Source: Streptomyces inhibens
GTDB taxonomy: Bacteria > Actinomycetota > Actinomycetes > Streptomycetales > Streptomycetaceae
Assembly: GCF_003389455.1 (NCBI RefSeq)
Contig: NZ_QUAC01000127.1
Coordinates: forward strand, 92,758-142,362
Reading direction: 5' to 3'
Length of the DNA stretch: 49,605 bases
Shown here piece by piece: positions 32,552-40,627 of this stretch. Below the pieces are notes generated by a model, which was not told the DNA's origin, searched no databases, and worked only from the letters and a program-made list of their open reading frames with translations. A program made the translations under genes and the position numbers. How positions within the stretch are numbered: the first letter of the stretch is position 1; each line of letters begins with the position of its first letter.

Positions 32552-33295
32552 ATGACGACGGTCCCCCGCTACGCCACCGACTTCGCCGACCGCTACGACG
32601 ACTGGTTCACCCCGCCCGCCGCCAGCACCCGAGCCACCGTGGACCTGCTGGCGAAGCTGGCCCGCAGCGCGCCGCCGGGCCCGCTGCTCGAACTCGGGAT
32701 CGGTACGGGCCGGGTGGCCCTGCCGCTGGCCGAGCGCGGGCACCAGGTCCACGGCATCGACGCCGCGAAGACCATGGTCGACCAACTCCGGACCAAGCCC
32801 GGCGGCGAACAACTCACCATCAGCATTGGCGACTTCGCCGAAGTGGACCACGACGGCGAGTTCGCCATGGTCTATGTCGCCAATGGCACCTTCTTCGAAC
32901 TTGCCTCCCAGCAGGACCAGCTGCGCTGCTTCGCGCGGGTGGCGCGACGCCTGCTGCCCGGCGGGCTGTTCGTCCTGGATGCCCACCTGCCCGAGGCACT
33001 GGCGGCCAACACCGGCGCAGGCGCTCAGCCCGTGGAGAGCGCGAACGGCGACCCGGTGCTGCGCACCCGCCGGATCCACCCCGCCTCCCAGCGCTACATC
33101 TCCGACTACCTGGTGCTCGACGAAGGCATGTTCCGGCACGTACGGGTGGCCTTCCGTTACGCCGCCCCGGGCGAGCTCGACCTGATGGCGGCGGCCGCCG
33201 GTCTGCGGCTGCGCGAGCGGTTCGGCGGCTGGTCCGGCGGTGCCTTCAACGACAGCAGCAGCGGGCACATCAGCGTCTACGAGCTGCCGGCATGA
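32552..33295 (+). CDS. Class I SAM-dependent methyltransferase
   Basis: A 247-residue Rossmann-fold methyltransferase. N-terminal YATDFADRYDDWF is typical of small-molecule and peptide methyltransferases. Motif I is LLELGIGTGRVALPLAERGH; the acidic end of strand 2 is VHGIDAAKTMVDQL. The post-motif region (MVYVANGTFFEL, ARRLLPGGLFVLDAHLPEAL) and a C-terminal beta-rich end are normal. The ribosome site AAGGAG lies six bases before the ATG. The stop overlaps the next methyltransferase start (ATGA), so the two are coupled. It probably methylates the peptide product (inference); the atom methylated is unknown. Confidence 0.9.
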   Translation: MTTVPRYATDFADRYDDWFTPPAASTRATVDLLAKLARSAPPGPLLELGIGTGRVALPLAERGHQVHGIDAAKTMVDQLRTKPGGEQLTISIGDFAEVDHDGEFAMVYVANGTFFELASQQDQLRCFARVARRLLPGGLFVLDAHLPEALAANTGAGAQPVESANGDPVLRTRRIHPASQRYISDYLVLDEGMFRHVRVAFRYAAPGELDLMAAAAGLRLRERFGGWSGGAFNDSSSGHISVYELPA

Positions 33296-34140
33296 CGGCG
33301 CCGAGCAGGCCGAGCGGGCTGCGCGACCCGCAGACGTATCTGAGGAACAATCGCGAGATGTGGCGGCAGTGGACGCCGCTGAAGGCCGCCTCCGCCCAGT
33401 ACGACCTGGCCGGGTTCCGGGCCGGCGGCTGCCGGATGCGGGCGCTGGAGCGTGCCGAGGTCGGCGAGGTGCGCGGCCGCTCACTGCTCCACCTGCAGTG
33501 CCACGTCGGGCTGGACACGCTCTCCTGGGCGCGACTGGGCGCGCGGGTGACCGGTGTGGACTTCTGCGCCGAGGGCGTGGCCACCGCCCGCTCCCTGGCC
33601 GCGGACGTCGCCCCGTCGGCCGTCTTCGTGGAGGCGGACGTCCTGGACCTCCCGTCCCATCTCGACGGCGCCTTCGACATCGTCTACACCTCGCACGGGG
33701 TGCTCGGCTGGCTGCCGGACCTGCGCCGCTGGGCGGAGGTCGTCGCGCACTTCACCGCGCCCGGCGGCTTCCTCTACGTCTTCGAGTCGCATCCGGCGGC
33801 CTGGATGCTCGACAACAAGGTCGAGCACCCCGAACTGAAGCTGCGTTACTCCTACTTCGGCGAGTCCGAGCCGCTGGCTTTCGAGTACCGCAGCCCGATC
33901 GCGGTGCCCGAGGCGGAGCTGCCCGGCGTGGAGTACGCCTGGGGACACTCGCTCGGCGATGTCGTCAGCGCCCTCGCGGCTGCCGGGCTGCGGGTCGAGT
34001 TCCTGCACGAGTGGCCGTTCGTGGCCTGGCGGATGCTGCCGTTCATGACCCAGGACCAGGACGGCTGGTGGCGGCTGCCGGACGGCCTGCCGGCCATGCC
34101 GCTGTCCTTCTCGCTGCGCGCGACCAAGCCGTCCACCTGA
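33292..34140 (+). CDS. Class I SAM-dependent methyltransferase (second)
   Basis: A 282-residue methyltransferase of a different subgroup from its neighbour. N-terminal LRDPQTYLRNNREMWRQWTP precedes motif I SLLHLQCHVGLDTLSWARLG and the strand-2 acid in ARVTGVDFCAEGVATARSL. FDIVYTSHGVLGWLPDLRRW and GGFLYVFESHPAAWMLDN are conserved active-site strands, and the end FVAWRMLPFMTQDQDGWWRL is common in this subgroup. Its ATG lies inside the stop of the previous gene. Two intact methyltransferases suggest two separate methylations, or one on the peptide and one on a sugar (inference). Confidence 0.9.
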   Translation: MTAPSRPSGLRDPQTYLRNNREMWRQWTPLKAASAQYDLAGFRAGGCRMRALERAEVGEVRGRSLLHLQCHVGLDTLSWARLGARVTGVDFCAEGVATARSLAADVAPSAVFVEADVLDLPSHLDGAFDIVYTSHGVLGWLPDLRRWAEVVAHFTAPGGFLYVFESHPAAWMLDNKVEHPELKLRYSYFGESEPLAFEYRSPIAVPEAELPGVEYAWGHSLGDVVSALAAAGLRVEFLHEWPFVAWRMLPFMTQDQDGWWRLPDGLPAMPLSFSLRATKPST

Positions 34141-34149
34141 GGAGGGAAT

Positions 34150-35073
34150 GTGGCACTGGCGCCCCTGCACGAGTCACTCCTCGGCGAGCTGCACCTGCGC
34201 CAGGTGCTGGAGGGCCGACTGGTCGTGGTCCGCGGCGCGTTGGACCAGCTCACAGGCCGCGGTACGGTCCGCCGTGCGGCGCTCGCCTCCGTCACGTCGG
34301 CCCTCTCACCGCACGCGTCCGACCGGCTGGCGGAGCAGGGCCTGGAACACCTGCACCGCGTCGCCGGCGCCGAACAGATCCGGGCGGTCCGCGACGAGCT
34401 GGACCGCCGCCTGCGCCCAACCGCCCAGCGGCTGCTGCTCCGCTTCGCGCAAGCGCTGCCGCCGCAGGGGCGCCGGCTGTATGTGAGCGACCACCTGGGC
34501 GTGCGGATCATGCCGCCGCAGGCCGCCGTCCGTGGCCGGGAGGAGGAACTGAGCAACTACACCGGCTTCCTGCTCCCGAGCCAGGCGCACACGGACTCCT
34601 GGTTCAACACGGCCGTCAACTCGGTCAACCTCTGGATGGCCCTCAGCCGCGTACGTCGCGACAACGGCCTGACCCTCTGGCCGCAGGCCTACCGGCGCCC
34701 ACTACGGCACGAGGGGGTGCGACTGCTGCCCGACCAGCCGATCGGCGACCCGGTGGAGGTCGAACTGGAACCGGGCGACCTGCTGCTCTTCGCCGGTGAC
34801 CACCTGCATGCCACCCGCCCGAACACCGGCCCACAGACCCGCTGGGTGGTCACCAAACGGCTCTGCTGGGGCCCGCCGCGCTACCACCCGCGCGCCACCG
34901 GCTGGGTCCCCTACCTCGACCCCCGCCTGCTCGACACCCCCCTGCACGCCCTGGCCCCCCTGCGATCAGCCCTCACCCTCGGCCGCCTTCGTCAACTCGC
35001 CCGCGACAGAGACCGGTTACTCACGAGGCTGCGTCGATCAGTGACGGTGCCCCTGCCCGGTGGCCGTCGGTGA
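34150..35073 (+). CDS. PhyH-like Fe(II)/2-oxoglutarate oxygenase
   Basis: A 307-residue putative non-heme iron dioxygenase of the phytanoyl-CoA-dioxygenase type. The metal-binding HxD is at residues 147-149 (SQAHTDSWFNTAVNSVNLWM). The distal His is at about 220 with the co-substrate Arg following (GDLLLFAGDHLHATRPNTG, then QTRWVVTKRLCW). The N-terminal 90 residues are helical. The GTG at 34150 follows GGAGGG by only three bases, which is tight; a later start is possible. It ends the intact part of the rightward arm and is a second candidate hydroxylase besides the HExxH protein. Substrate unknown. Confidence 0.8.
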   Translation: MALAPLHESLLGELHLRQVLEGRLVVVRGALDQLTGRGTVRRAALASVTSALSPHASDRLAEQGLEHLHRVAGAEQIRAVRDELDRRLRPTAQRLLLRFAQALPPQGRRLYVSDHLGVRIMPPQAAVRGREEELSNYTGFLLPSQAHTDSWFNTAVNSVNLWMALSRVRRDNGLTLWPQAYRRPLRHEGVRLLPDQPIGDPVEVELEPGDLLLFAGDHLHATRPNTGPQTRWVVTKRLCWGPPRYHPRATGWVPYLDPRLLDTPLHALAPLRSALTLGRLRQLARDRDRLLTRLRRSVTVPLPGGRR

Positions 35074-35140
35074 TCCTCACCGACCTCCTGGGCCCGGCTC
35101 TGCTGCCCGGGGCCACGCCGCCCCACCCGCACGGAGCAGC

Positions 35141-35344
35141 GGACGGCTGGTGCTCATCGCCAGCGTCGTCGGGTTGAAGAACGCCGCGGGACATGACGGA
35201 CACCCCTTTCTGGACCGACGGCACCCCACCCCCCTCCGCCATGCCCGCCGAGCCTGTGGCCGAAGCCATCGGCTTCGCCCTCGACCAGCCCGCCAGCGTC
35301 GGCGTCAACACCTCACCATCCGACCGATCGGACAACCGAAATGA
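35141..35344 (+). pseudogene. Short-chain dehydrogenase remnant
   Basis: GRLVLIASVVGLKNAAGHD is the strand before the active-site Ser of an SDR. After a frame change, TPFWTDGTPPPSAMPAEPVA and EAIGFALDQPASVGVNT give the C-terminal part, ending LTIRPIGQPK after another frame change. The YxxxK catalytic segment and the whole N-terminal Rossmann half are missing. Its stop overlaps the ATG of the next broken gene, so they were once coupled. It probably belonged to the same operon. Confidence 0.7.
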
Positions 35345-35892
35345 CCACCACCGCCCCCACGACCGCCGGCCGTGACCGCTTCAGCGACATCAAAATCGCC
35401 ACACTGGCCCATCTGAAGCAGCACGAGTGCGGCTGCTACCCCTATTCCGACGGCAGTCTGCTGGCCACCCTCACCGCAGCCACCAACGCAACGACCGTGG
35501 TGGAGCTCGGCACCGCCCTGGGATACTCGGCCGCCTGGTTCGCCGGCACCGGCGCCCACGTCCACACCATCGACCGCGACCCCGCCCATAGCCGGCGCGC
35601 GTATGCCACTTGGCCCGTCACCACCTGACCGACCGCGTCACCCTCCACACCGGAGAGGGCGCCGACATCCTGCCCACCCTCGCCCTGACCGGCACGGACG
35701 TCGCCTTCTTCGACGGCTACCCGCCCACCACCGCCGCCATCGGGGCGCTCACCGCAACCCTGCGCCCCGGGAGGGCTTCTCATCGCCGGAAACATGACCC
35801 TGGGCGGCCAGGCCGACCAGATCCGCGACCAGCTCGCCACCTGGCAGCACACCGACCTCGGCGAAACGCTCCTGGCCGTCAAGCCACGGTGA
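35341..35892 (+). pseudogene. Small O-methyltransferase, frameshifted
   Basis: The intact N-terminus contains ATLAHLKQHECGCYPYSDGS and motif I TVVELGTALGYSAAWFAGTG with VHTIDRDPAHSRRA. The sense then moves to a second frame (LTDRVTLHTGEGADILPTLA, GTDVAFFDGYPP) and to a third (LLIAGNMTLGGQADQIRDQL, ending LLAVKPR at 35892). The order matches caffeoyl-CoA/catechol-type O-methyltransferases, with two frameshifts near 35610 and 35775. It cannot make a full protein. Confidence 0.75.
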
Positions 35893-36186
35893 TCCAGTGC
35901 CCCTCGAAGCCTGGGCCCAGGAATGCACACACCACCATGGCACGCAGCCGTCATCAGCCCCAACGACGAGACCTTCGTCGGGGGCCCTTCCACAGCGGAG
36001 GGTGCGCGCTTGCGATGGCCCACGTCCCCGGCAAGCTTGTCGCGGGACTCCTGGACGGCCAGCTGCCGGATTGATGCCGCGGCGGCCCGCAATACCCCGT
36101 TCGCGGCCGCACCCTGGGGCCAGCCCCACCATCGACGTAGTGGCTGCCGGATGGGCATCAGCGCATGGCTCAACAACCCTTGAGCC
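35893..36186. other. Intergenic, no gene seen
   Basis: No frame with a ribosome site or recognisable motif. A minus-strand stretch around 35900-36170 is open (e.g. QESRDKLAGDVGHRKRAPSA) but matches no family I know. The start of the hydrolase gene follows without an obvious promoter. Confidence 0.35.
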
Positions 36187-37695
36187 ATGACGACTTACAC
36201 CCACAGAGCGCTGCTCCTGACCCTCTCCGCCGCGGCCGTCGCCACGACCCTCACCACCACCGCCCCGATGGCCCGCGCCGAAGCCGCCACCGCGGTACCC
36301 GCCCTCAGCTGGCGGCCCTGCGCCGAGCCGGGCGGCCTCGCCGGGAAGGAGTGCGCCGAGCTGCCCGTACCACTCGACTACCGCGACCCGGACGGCCCGC
36401 AGCTCACCCTCGCCGTCGCTCGGGTGCGCAGCGAGCGGCCCGCGGCGCGGCGGGGAACGCTGCTGATGATCGCCGGCGGGCCGGGCACCTCAGGAGTGCG
36501 GCGACTGGAGCAGAAGGGAGAGGCGCTGCGCAAGGAGATGGCCGGCGCGTACGACCTCGTCAGCTTCGACCCGCGCGGGGTGGGCGGGAGTACGACCGCG
36601 AGCTGTGAACTCGACGCCGACGACAGGCAGTTGGTTACCCTCCGCTCCTGGCCGGGGCCGAACGGCGAGATCGCGGAGAACGTCGCCCGGTCCCGGCGGA
36701 TCGCCGCCGCCTGCGGACGCCATGGCGGTGCCGTGCTGCGCAGCATCACCACCGCGAACGAGGTGCGCGACATCGACCGCCTCCGCCAGGCGCTGGGCGA
36801 GCGAAAACTATCGGCATGGGGGGTCTCGTACGGCACCTACGTAGGGGCTGTCTACGGGCAGAAGTACCCGCAGCACACCGACCGTTGGGTGCTGGACAGC
36901 AGCGGCGACCCCGACCCGTCCCGGCTCGAGCGCGGGTGGCTGAGGAACATGTCGGCGGCCGCCGACGACCGGTTCCCCGATTTCGCGGCCTGGGCGGCGG
37001 ACCCGGCCCGGGAAAGCCAGGGGCTGCGGCTGGCCCAACGGGCCGAGGACGTCCGGCCAATGGTCCTGGCGCTGGCGCAGTCACTGGACCGCAAGCCCAA
37101 GGAGTCGACCACGGTGGGCGTCCCGCTGACCGGAAACCGGCTGCGGCAGGCGTTGCAGAGCGCCCTGTACGGCAACGAGGACTCCTTCACGCAACTCGCC
37201 CGCCTCATCCGTGCGGCTCAGGACTCGGCCGCACGTCCCGTACTGCCCGCCGACCTCGCCCAGCCCCTGCGCAACCAGGACGCGGCGGCCGTGATGGCGA
37301 CCATCTGCAACGACGTGCGCTGGCCGCGGTCGGTCTCCGCGTACAAGCGCGCGGTGACCGCCGACCGTTCCCGGCACCCGCTCACCGCCGGATTGCCGGC
37401 CAACGTCACGGCCTGCACCTTCTGGAAGGACGTGCCGACGGAGCAGCCCACCCGGATCACCGCCGACGGCCCGTCCAACATCCTGATGGTCCAGAACCTC
37501 CGGGACCCCTCCACCCCGTACTTCGGCGCATTGAAGATGCGTTCGGCGCTCGCCGACCGGGCCCGCTTGGTGACACTCGACCACGGCGGCCACGGCGCCT
37601 ACCTCGCCAACGGCAACGCCTGCGGCGACCGCACCGTCACCACCTTCCTCACCTCGGGGCGGCGCCCGCAGCACGACGTATCCTGCGCGGACTGA
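36187..37695 (+). CDS. Secreted alpha/beta hydrolase (tripeptidyl-aminopeptidase-like)
   Basis: A 502-residue exported hydrolase. Residues 1-35 are a signal peptide (ALLLTLSAAAVATTLTTTAP, then an Ala-x-Ala type site). Mature marks are LSWRPCAEPGGLAGKECAEL, PLDYRDPDG, oxyanion strand LLMIAGGPGTSGVRRL, DLVSFDPRGVGGS, nucleophile elbow GVSYGTY, the acid in NLRDPSTPY and the catalytic His in DHGGHGAYL. This is the arrangement of Streptomyces SlpD/SlpE and tripeptidyl aminopeptidases, which clip short peptides outside the cell. Because it adjoins the RiPP-like cluster it could trim an exported peptide, but such genes are frequent in Streptomyces and the link is only positional. Confidence 0.88.
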   Translation: MTTYTHRALLLTLSAAAVATTLTTTAPMARAEAATAVPALSWRPCAEPGGLAGKECAELPVPLDYRDPDGPQLTLAVARVRSERPAARRGTLLMIAGGPGTSGVRRLEQKGEALRKEMAGAYDLVSFDPRGVGGSTTASCELDADDRQLVTLRSWPGPNGEIAENVARSRRIAAACGRHGGAVLRSITTANEVRDIDRLRQALGERKLSAWGVSYGTYVGAVYGQKYPQHTDRWVLDSSGDPDPSRLERGWLRNMSAAADDRFPDFAAWAADPARESQGLRLAQRAEDVRPMVLALAQSLDRKPKESTTVGVPLTGNRLRQALQSALYGNEDSFTQLARLIRAAQDSAARPVLPADLAQPLRNQDAAAVMATICNDVRWPRSVSAYKRAVTADRSRHPLTAGLPANVTACTFWKDVPTEQPTRITADGPSNILMVQNLRDPSTPYFGALKMRSALADRARLVTLDHGGHGAYLANGNACGDRTVTTFLTSGRRPQHDVSCAD

Positions 37696-38049
37696 GTCGG
37701 CGCGGGAGGGGCGGACGGCGCAGGAGTGGTCTCTGGGGCGAGCAGCCATGGCGCACCGTCTTTGCGGCACGGTCTGCCGACTGCACAGCCCTCTCCACGG
37801 ACCTTGCGGGCATGGATTCGACCACGCGCGCCGTGATCGCGGCAGGATTTTCGTCCGACCACCGAGCTGATCGCGCACCCCGACGGCATCACGGCATCAC
37901 CGACGGCGGCGACATCACCTACGCCCAACCCCTTCAGGGACGTGAAGGTACGTCTGGTCAGGCCCTTACTGCTTCTTCGACACGGAGGCGGTGAGTGAGC
38001 GAGGCCCACAGCCCCGAGGCACGTCCACCGCCGAGGTCAGCGTGGCCAC

Positions 38050-38196
38050 CTCAGCGTGGCCACGGAGGACCAGCTGCGGGCGCTGAAGGAGGCCGGCCTG
38101 GAGGTGGTGCACCACCACACCGCCCTCTACCGGCCGCACGGGCCGGGCGTGGAACCCGAGCAGCACCTCTACGTCCACGCCCGCCGCCTCTCCTGA
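38050..38196 (+). pseudogene. C-terminal fragment of a methyltransferase-like protein
   Basis: Forty-eight codons read LSVATEDQLRALKEAGLEVV, HHHTALYRPHGPGVEPEQHL and end YVHARRLS. This resembles the last two strands of a class I SAM methyltransferase. Upstream, 37850-38040 has scattered protein-like pieces in different frames (AHPDGITA, FRDVKVRLVRP). A short direct duplication (TCAGCGTGGCCAC twice near 38038-38063) lies at the join. The N-terminal part is gone. Confidence 0.45.
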
Positions 38197-38213
38197 CCCC
38201 GGCGGTATCGGGG

Positions 38214-38831
38214 CTACCGCTCCCCGGCCCCCTCCTCGTAGGGGAACCGGGCGAGCGGGGCCTCACGCTGGAAGAAGGTCTTGGCGCGGATAGTCGCCCG
38301 CTCATCGTCCCGCACCTGGCCAGGCCGAGAACCGTTGCCGAACAGCACCCCGCCGAATCGCATCCGCAGGTACGCCGCCGTGTGATTGAGGGTGGTCACC
38401 AGCCCGTCGGCGACGACCTCGTCGTGGTCCGCCATGACCGACACCCCCCACAGGGTCCGGCCCGCCATCCGCTCCTTGAAGTCCGTGCCGGGCACCGACA
38501 GCCAGCCCGACCAGTAGTCGAGGTAGCGCTTGGTGTGTGCGGAGAGGGTGTACCAGTAAAGGGGCGAGGCGATGACGATGTCGGTGGCCTCCAAAGTGGC
38601 CTGCCGCAGCGCCTCCTCGTTCTCCCCGGCCGGCCAGGTGTCGGTCTCGTGCCGCCCGTCCTGGAAGTCGGGCAACGGCAGCTGGGCCAGGTCCACCCAA
38701 CGCTGCGGGATACCGGCGGGCAACTGCTCGGCTGCGGCCCGCGCGAGGATCTCGGTGTTGCCGTCAGGGCGGGAGCTGCCGAGGACGAAGAGGAACGAGC
38801 GGTCCGTGGCACGGGTCGTATCGGTGGTCAT
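38214..38831 (-). CDS. NADPH-dependent FMN reductase / flavodoxin-fold NAD(P)H oxidoreductase
   Basis: A 205-residue flavodoxin-fold protein. The FMN-phosphate loop is FLFVLGSSRPDGNTEILARA near residue 13. The isoalloxazine-contact segment is TDIVIASPLYWYTLSAHTKR, followed by YLDYWSGWL. The rest (GRTLWGVSVMADHDEVVADG, YLRMRFGGVLFGNGS) fits the family. It probably reduces flavin or quinones with NAD(P)H. The ATG at 38831 is preceded by GGAG; an earlier start at 38891 gives a non-family extension. It stands alone next to debris. Confidence 0.85.
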   Translation of the reverse strand: MTTDTTRATDRSFLFVLGSSRPDGNTEILARAAAEQLPAGIPQRWVDLAQLPLPDFQDGRHETDTWPAGENEEALRQATLEATDIVIASPLYWYTLSAHTKRYLDYWSGWLSVPGTDFKERMAGRTLWGVSVMADHDEVVADGLVTTLNHTAAYLRMRFGGVLFGNGSRPGQVRDDERATIRAKTFFQREAPLARFPYEEGAGER

Positions 38832-38963
38832 GTCTGCTCCGGTCTCAGACCCTGGGCGCGGGCGCCGAAGGGTCGTGACGCCGACCGCCACCCAGGGGCA
38901 TCGGTGAGTTCGTCGCTTCCAACTCCCTTACCCCGGGGGATATTCCGACAGGTGACCGATCCG

Positions 38964-39310
38964 TCAGGTGTGCTGTCCGGCCCGCCGGCACCAGGGCACG
39001 GGCCGCCCGCCCAGCGGGACGCAGCGGGCTGAGCCCACCCGCCCTTCCTCGGTAGGTGAGAGCGTCCTTGTCATGAACGTACTGTTCGGGTCGGGCTGGT
39101 AGTCCGCGAATGGTTCGCAGCACTGGAACCCGAACTTCTCCTACAACCCTCGGGCGGTCAGGAAGAATTCGGCGGCGGCGCCGGTCTCCACACTCAACCG
39201 CGCGAACCCGTGCGTCCAGCCTCGACGATGATGTGCTCCAGCTGCTGGGATGCGATTCCGTTCCTCTGCCGCGTCGGCCTGGTACGCATCGACTTCAGCT
39301 CCGCGTGGCC
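38964..39310 (-). pseudogene. GNAT acetyltransferase, frameshift and internal stop
   Basis: The acetyl-CoA-binding part reads HAELKSMRTRPTRQRNGIAS, QQLEHIIVEAGRTG in one frame. After a frameshift near 39207 it continues FARLSVETGAAAEFFLTARG, then L, a TAG stop where Tyr is usual, and EKFGFQCCEPFADYQPDPNS, TFMTRTL. This is the C-terminal two thirds of a common Streptomyces N-acetyltransferase, including the A-box-like motif altered to RQRNGIAS. The N-terminal third is missing. Confidence 0.75.
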
Positions 39311-39369
39311 CCCGCGAAGCCGAGGGGCGTGACCCTGCCCACGCGAAACTGACCGGCGCGGCATGAGGC

Positions 39370-39954
39370 TTACAACCGCCTCATGGAGTCCCCCAGAATG
39401 CTTTCAATGCGTTCCACTAAACGGGAATTGAGCTGGGCACGCGCTGCTTTCGCCGAAGCCACAGCGTTTGCCAGCTCCGCGCATGCTTCCCGGCGTGCAT
39501 CGGCGCTCACCTCGGCATTCTGGAGCCGCAACACCTCAGCACGCACTTGTTCCGTCCCTGCTGCAAGCAGTTCCAGGACCATACCCGGCGAATAGCCTCG
39601 GGAAGCTGGGCCTAATCCGACCCAAACACCGTCCACCGCAACCGCGTAGGCAGCTGCCGCGGCCTCCCGCTCAAGAGCAGTGATGGTCTCGTCAAAGCGG
39701 TCGATATCCACGGGACGGCCGGCAGCCAGATCCTGAACAGCACGTTCGAGGGTGTCCTGCCACGCGCGCCCCGTGGTCCGGATCTGAATGATCCGCTCAA
39801 CCTCTTCGCCGGCTCGGCTCCGTGTCTCCGACTCCTTCTCCTGCCTGGACGAGCCTCGCTGCACAAGCAGCGGGCCAAACACCGCCGCAGCCGCGCCGAT
39901 CAGTGCTCCTCCGATGGCCCCCACCGCACCGTAAACCGCGCTCGCATCCGCCAT
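39370..39954 (-). CDS. Membrane-anchored coiled-coil hypothetical protein
   Basis: A 194-residue protein. Residues about 6-30 are hydrophobic and Gly/Ala-rich (YGAVGAIGGALIGAAAAVFG, PLLVQRG), giving one N-terminal membrane anchor. The remainder is charged and helical (SSRQEKESETRSRAGEEVER, RFDETITALEREAAAAAYAV, ASAKAARAQLNSRLVERIES), probably a coiled coil. I recognise no named family, but small proteins with this plan are common in Streptomyces. The start at 39954 gives MADASAVYGAVG; an upstream in-frame start at 40053 would add a second hydrophobic stretch. GC is a little below that of the neighbours. Confidence 0.65.
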   Translation of the reverse strand: MADASAVYGAVGAIGGALIGAAAAVFGPLLVQRGSSRQEKESETRSRAGEEVERIIQIRTTGRAWQDTLERAVQDLAAGRPVDIDRFDETITALEREAAAAAYAVAVDGVWVGLGPASRGYSPGMVLELLAAGTEQVRAEVLRLQNAEVSADARREACAELANAVASAKAARAQLNSRLVERIESILGDSMRRL

Positions 39955-40281
39955 GACGGCCACTGTGCCAGGACCGAGCAGGAGACCGCATACGAACAAG
40001 AACGCCGAGCCACACGCTCGCCAGGCTGAGGCCAAGGTAGGGACGCCAGGCACGGGTACTCACACCGAGCAGCCGCCCCACAGAAGTTGAGCCAGAGCCA
40101 CAACTCGTGAATTAAGCCGCACCCCCCAACCCTTGGGATCGAGCCGCCACAATTCACGTACCTGTGACTGTCCAGCGCGGCACACTCTGCGGCGAGGCCC
40201 ACCTCGTCCTCGACCAGGTCGTGGTCCGGCGCACAGCGCGGGCCGGGACGGGCGAGCGACACTGTGGTCCCGCAGACCCTG

Positions 40282-40430
40282 TATGATCATGATGTAACTC
40301 CGGCGCACCACACGGAGTCACGCGTCTGTGGTCCAAGGAAAGACGCCCACCAGCCGGTGGGAAATGCAGGTGCAAGGCCTGCCGGGCGCTCCACACAAGG
40401 GCTCCTGTCTCTCACGAGACAGGAGCCCTT
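40282..40430 (+). ncRNA. Structured RNA / riboswitch-like leader ending in a terminator
   Basis: A good -10 box (TATGAT, 40282-40287) is followed by five consecutive perfect hairpins: ACTCCG/CGGAGT (40297-40318), GCGTCT/AGACGC (40322-40346, 13-nt loop), CCACC/GGTGG (40347-40360), GCAGG/CCTGC (40366-40382, 7-nt loop) and a 15-bp terminator (40397-40430). GGAGT at 40314 could also pair with GCTCC at 40388, which would compete with the first hairpin, a switch-like feature. No ORF fills the RNA. I cannot match it to a named riboswitch class. Downstream lies only IS debris, so if it was a leader its gene is gone; otherwise it is a free small RNA. Confidence 0.55.
40397..40430 (+). terminator. Perfect 15-bp terminator hairpin
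   Basis: AAGGGCTCCTGTCTC and GAGACAGGAGCCCTT pair perfectly around the tetraloop TCAC. The stem is flanked by AA and TT. It would stop transcription on either strand and closes the structured RNA at 40282. Confidence 0.85.
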
Positions 40431-40627
40431 CGCCATTCACACCCACATTCGTCGCACCGGGCCGGCGCAGCCTGCGGGGCGGAGCCAGTGGGGTGTTACG
40501 GCGGGGACGCGAGGGCCTCCTGCCATCGGCGTGGACGTCGCAATCCACACGGAGTCAGAGAGTCCTCACCTGGTTCGAGCACCGCAGGCGTGTCAGCCGA
40601 CACCAACATCCCGGGACAGCACCCCTG

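Noticed and set aside
35893..36186. Minus-strand open frame with QESRDKLAGDVGHRKRAPSA
   Set aside because: It runs antisense across the O-methyltransferase remnant, has no start context and matches no family I know.
40282..40430. tRNA gene
   Set aside because: The GCAGG/CCTGC arm resembles a T-arm, but its loop lacks the TTC sequence, no anticodon arm or 7-bp acceptor fits, and the element ends in a terminator hairpin.
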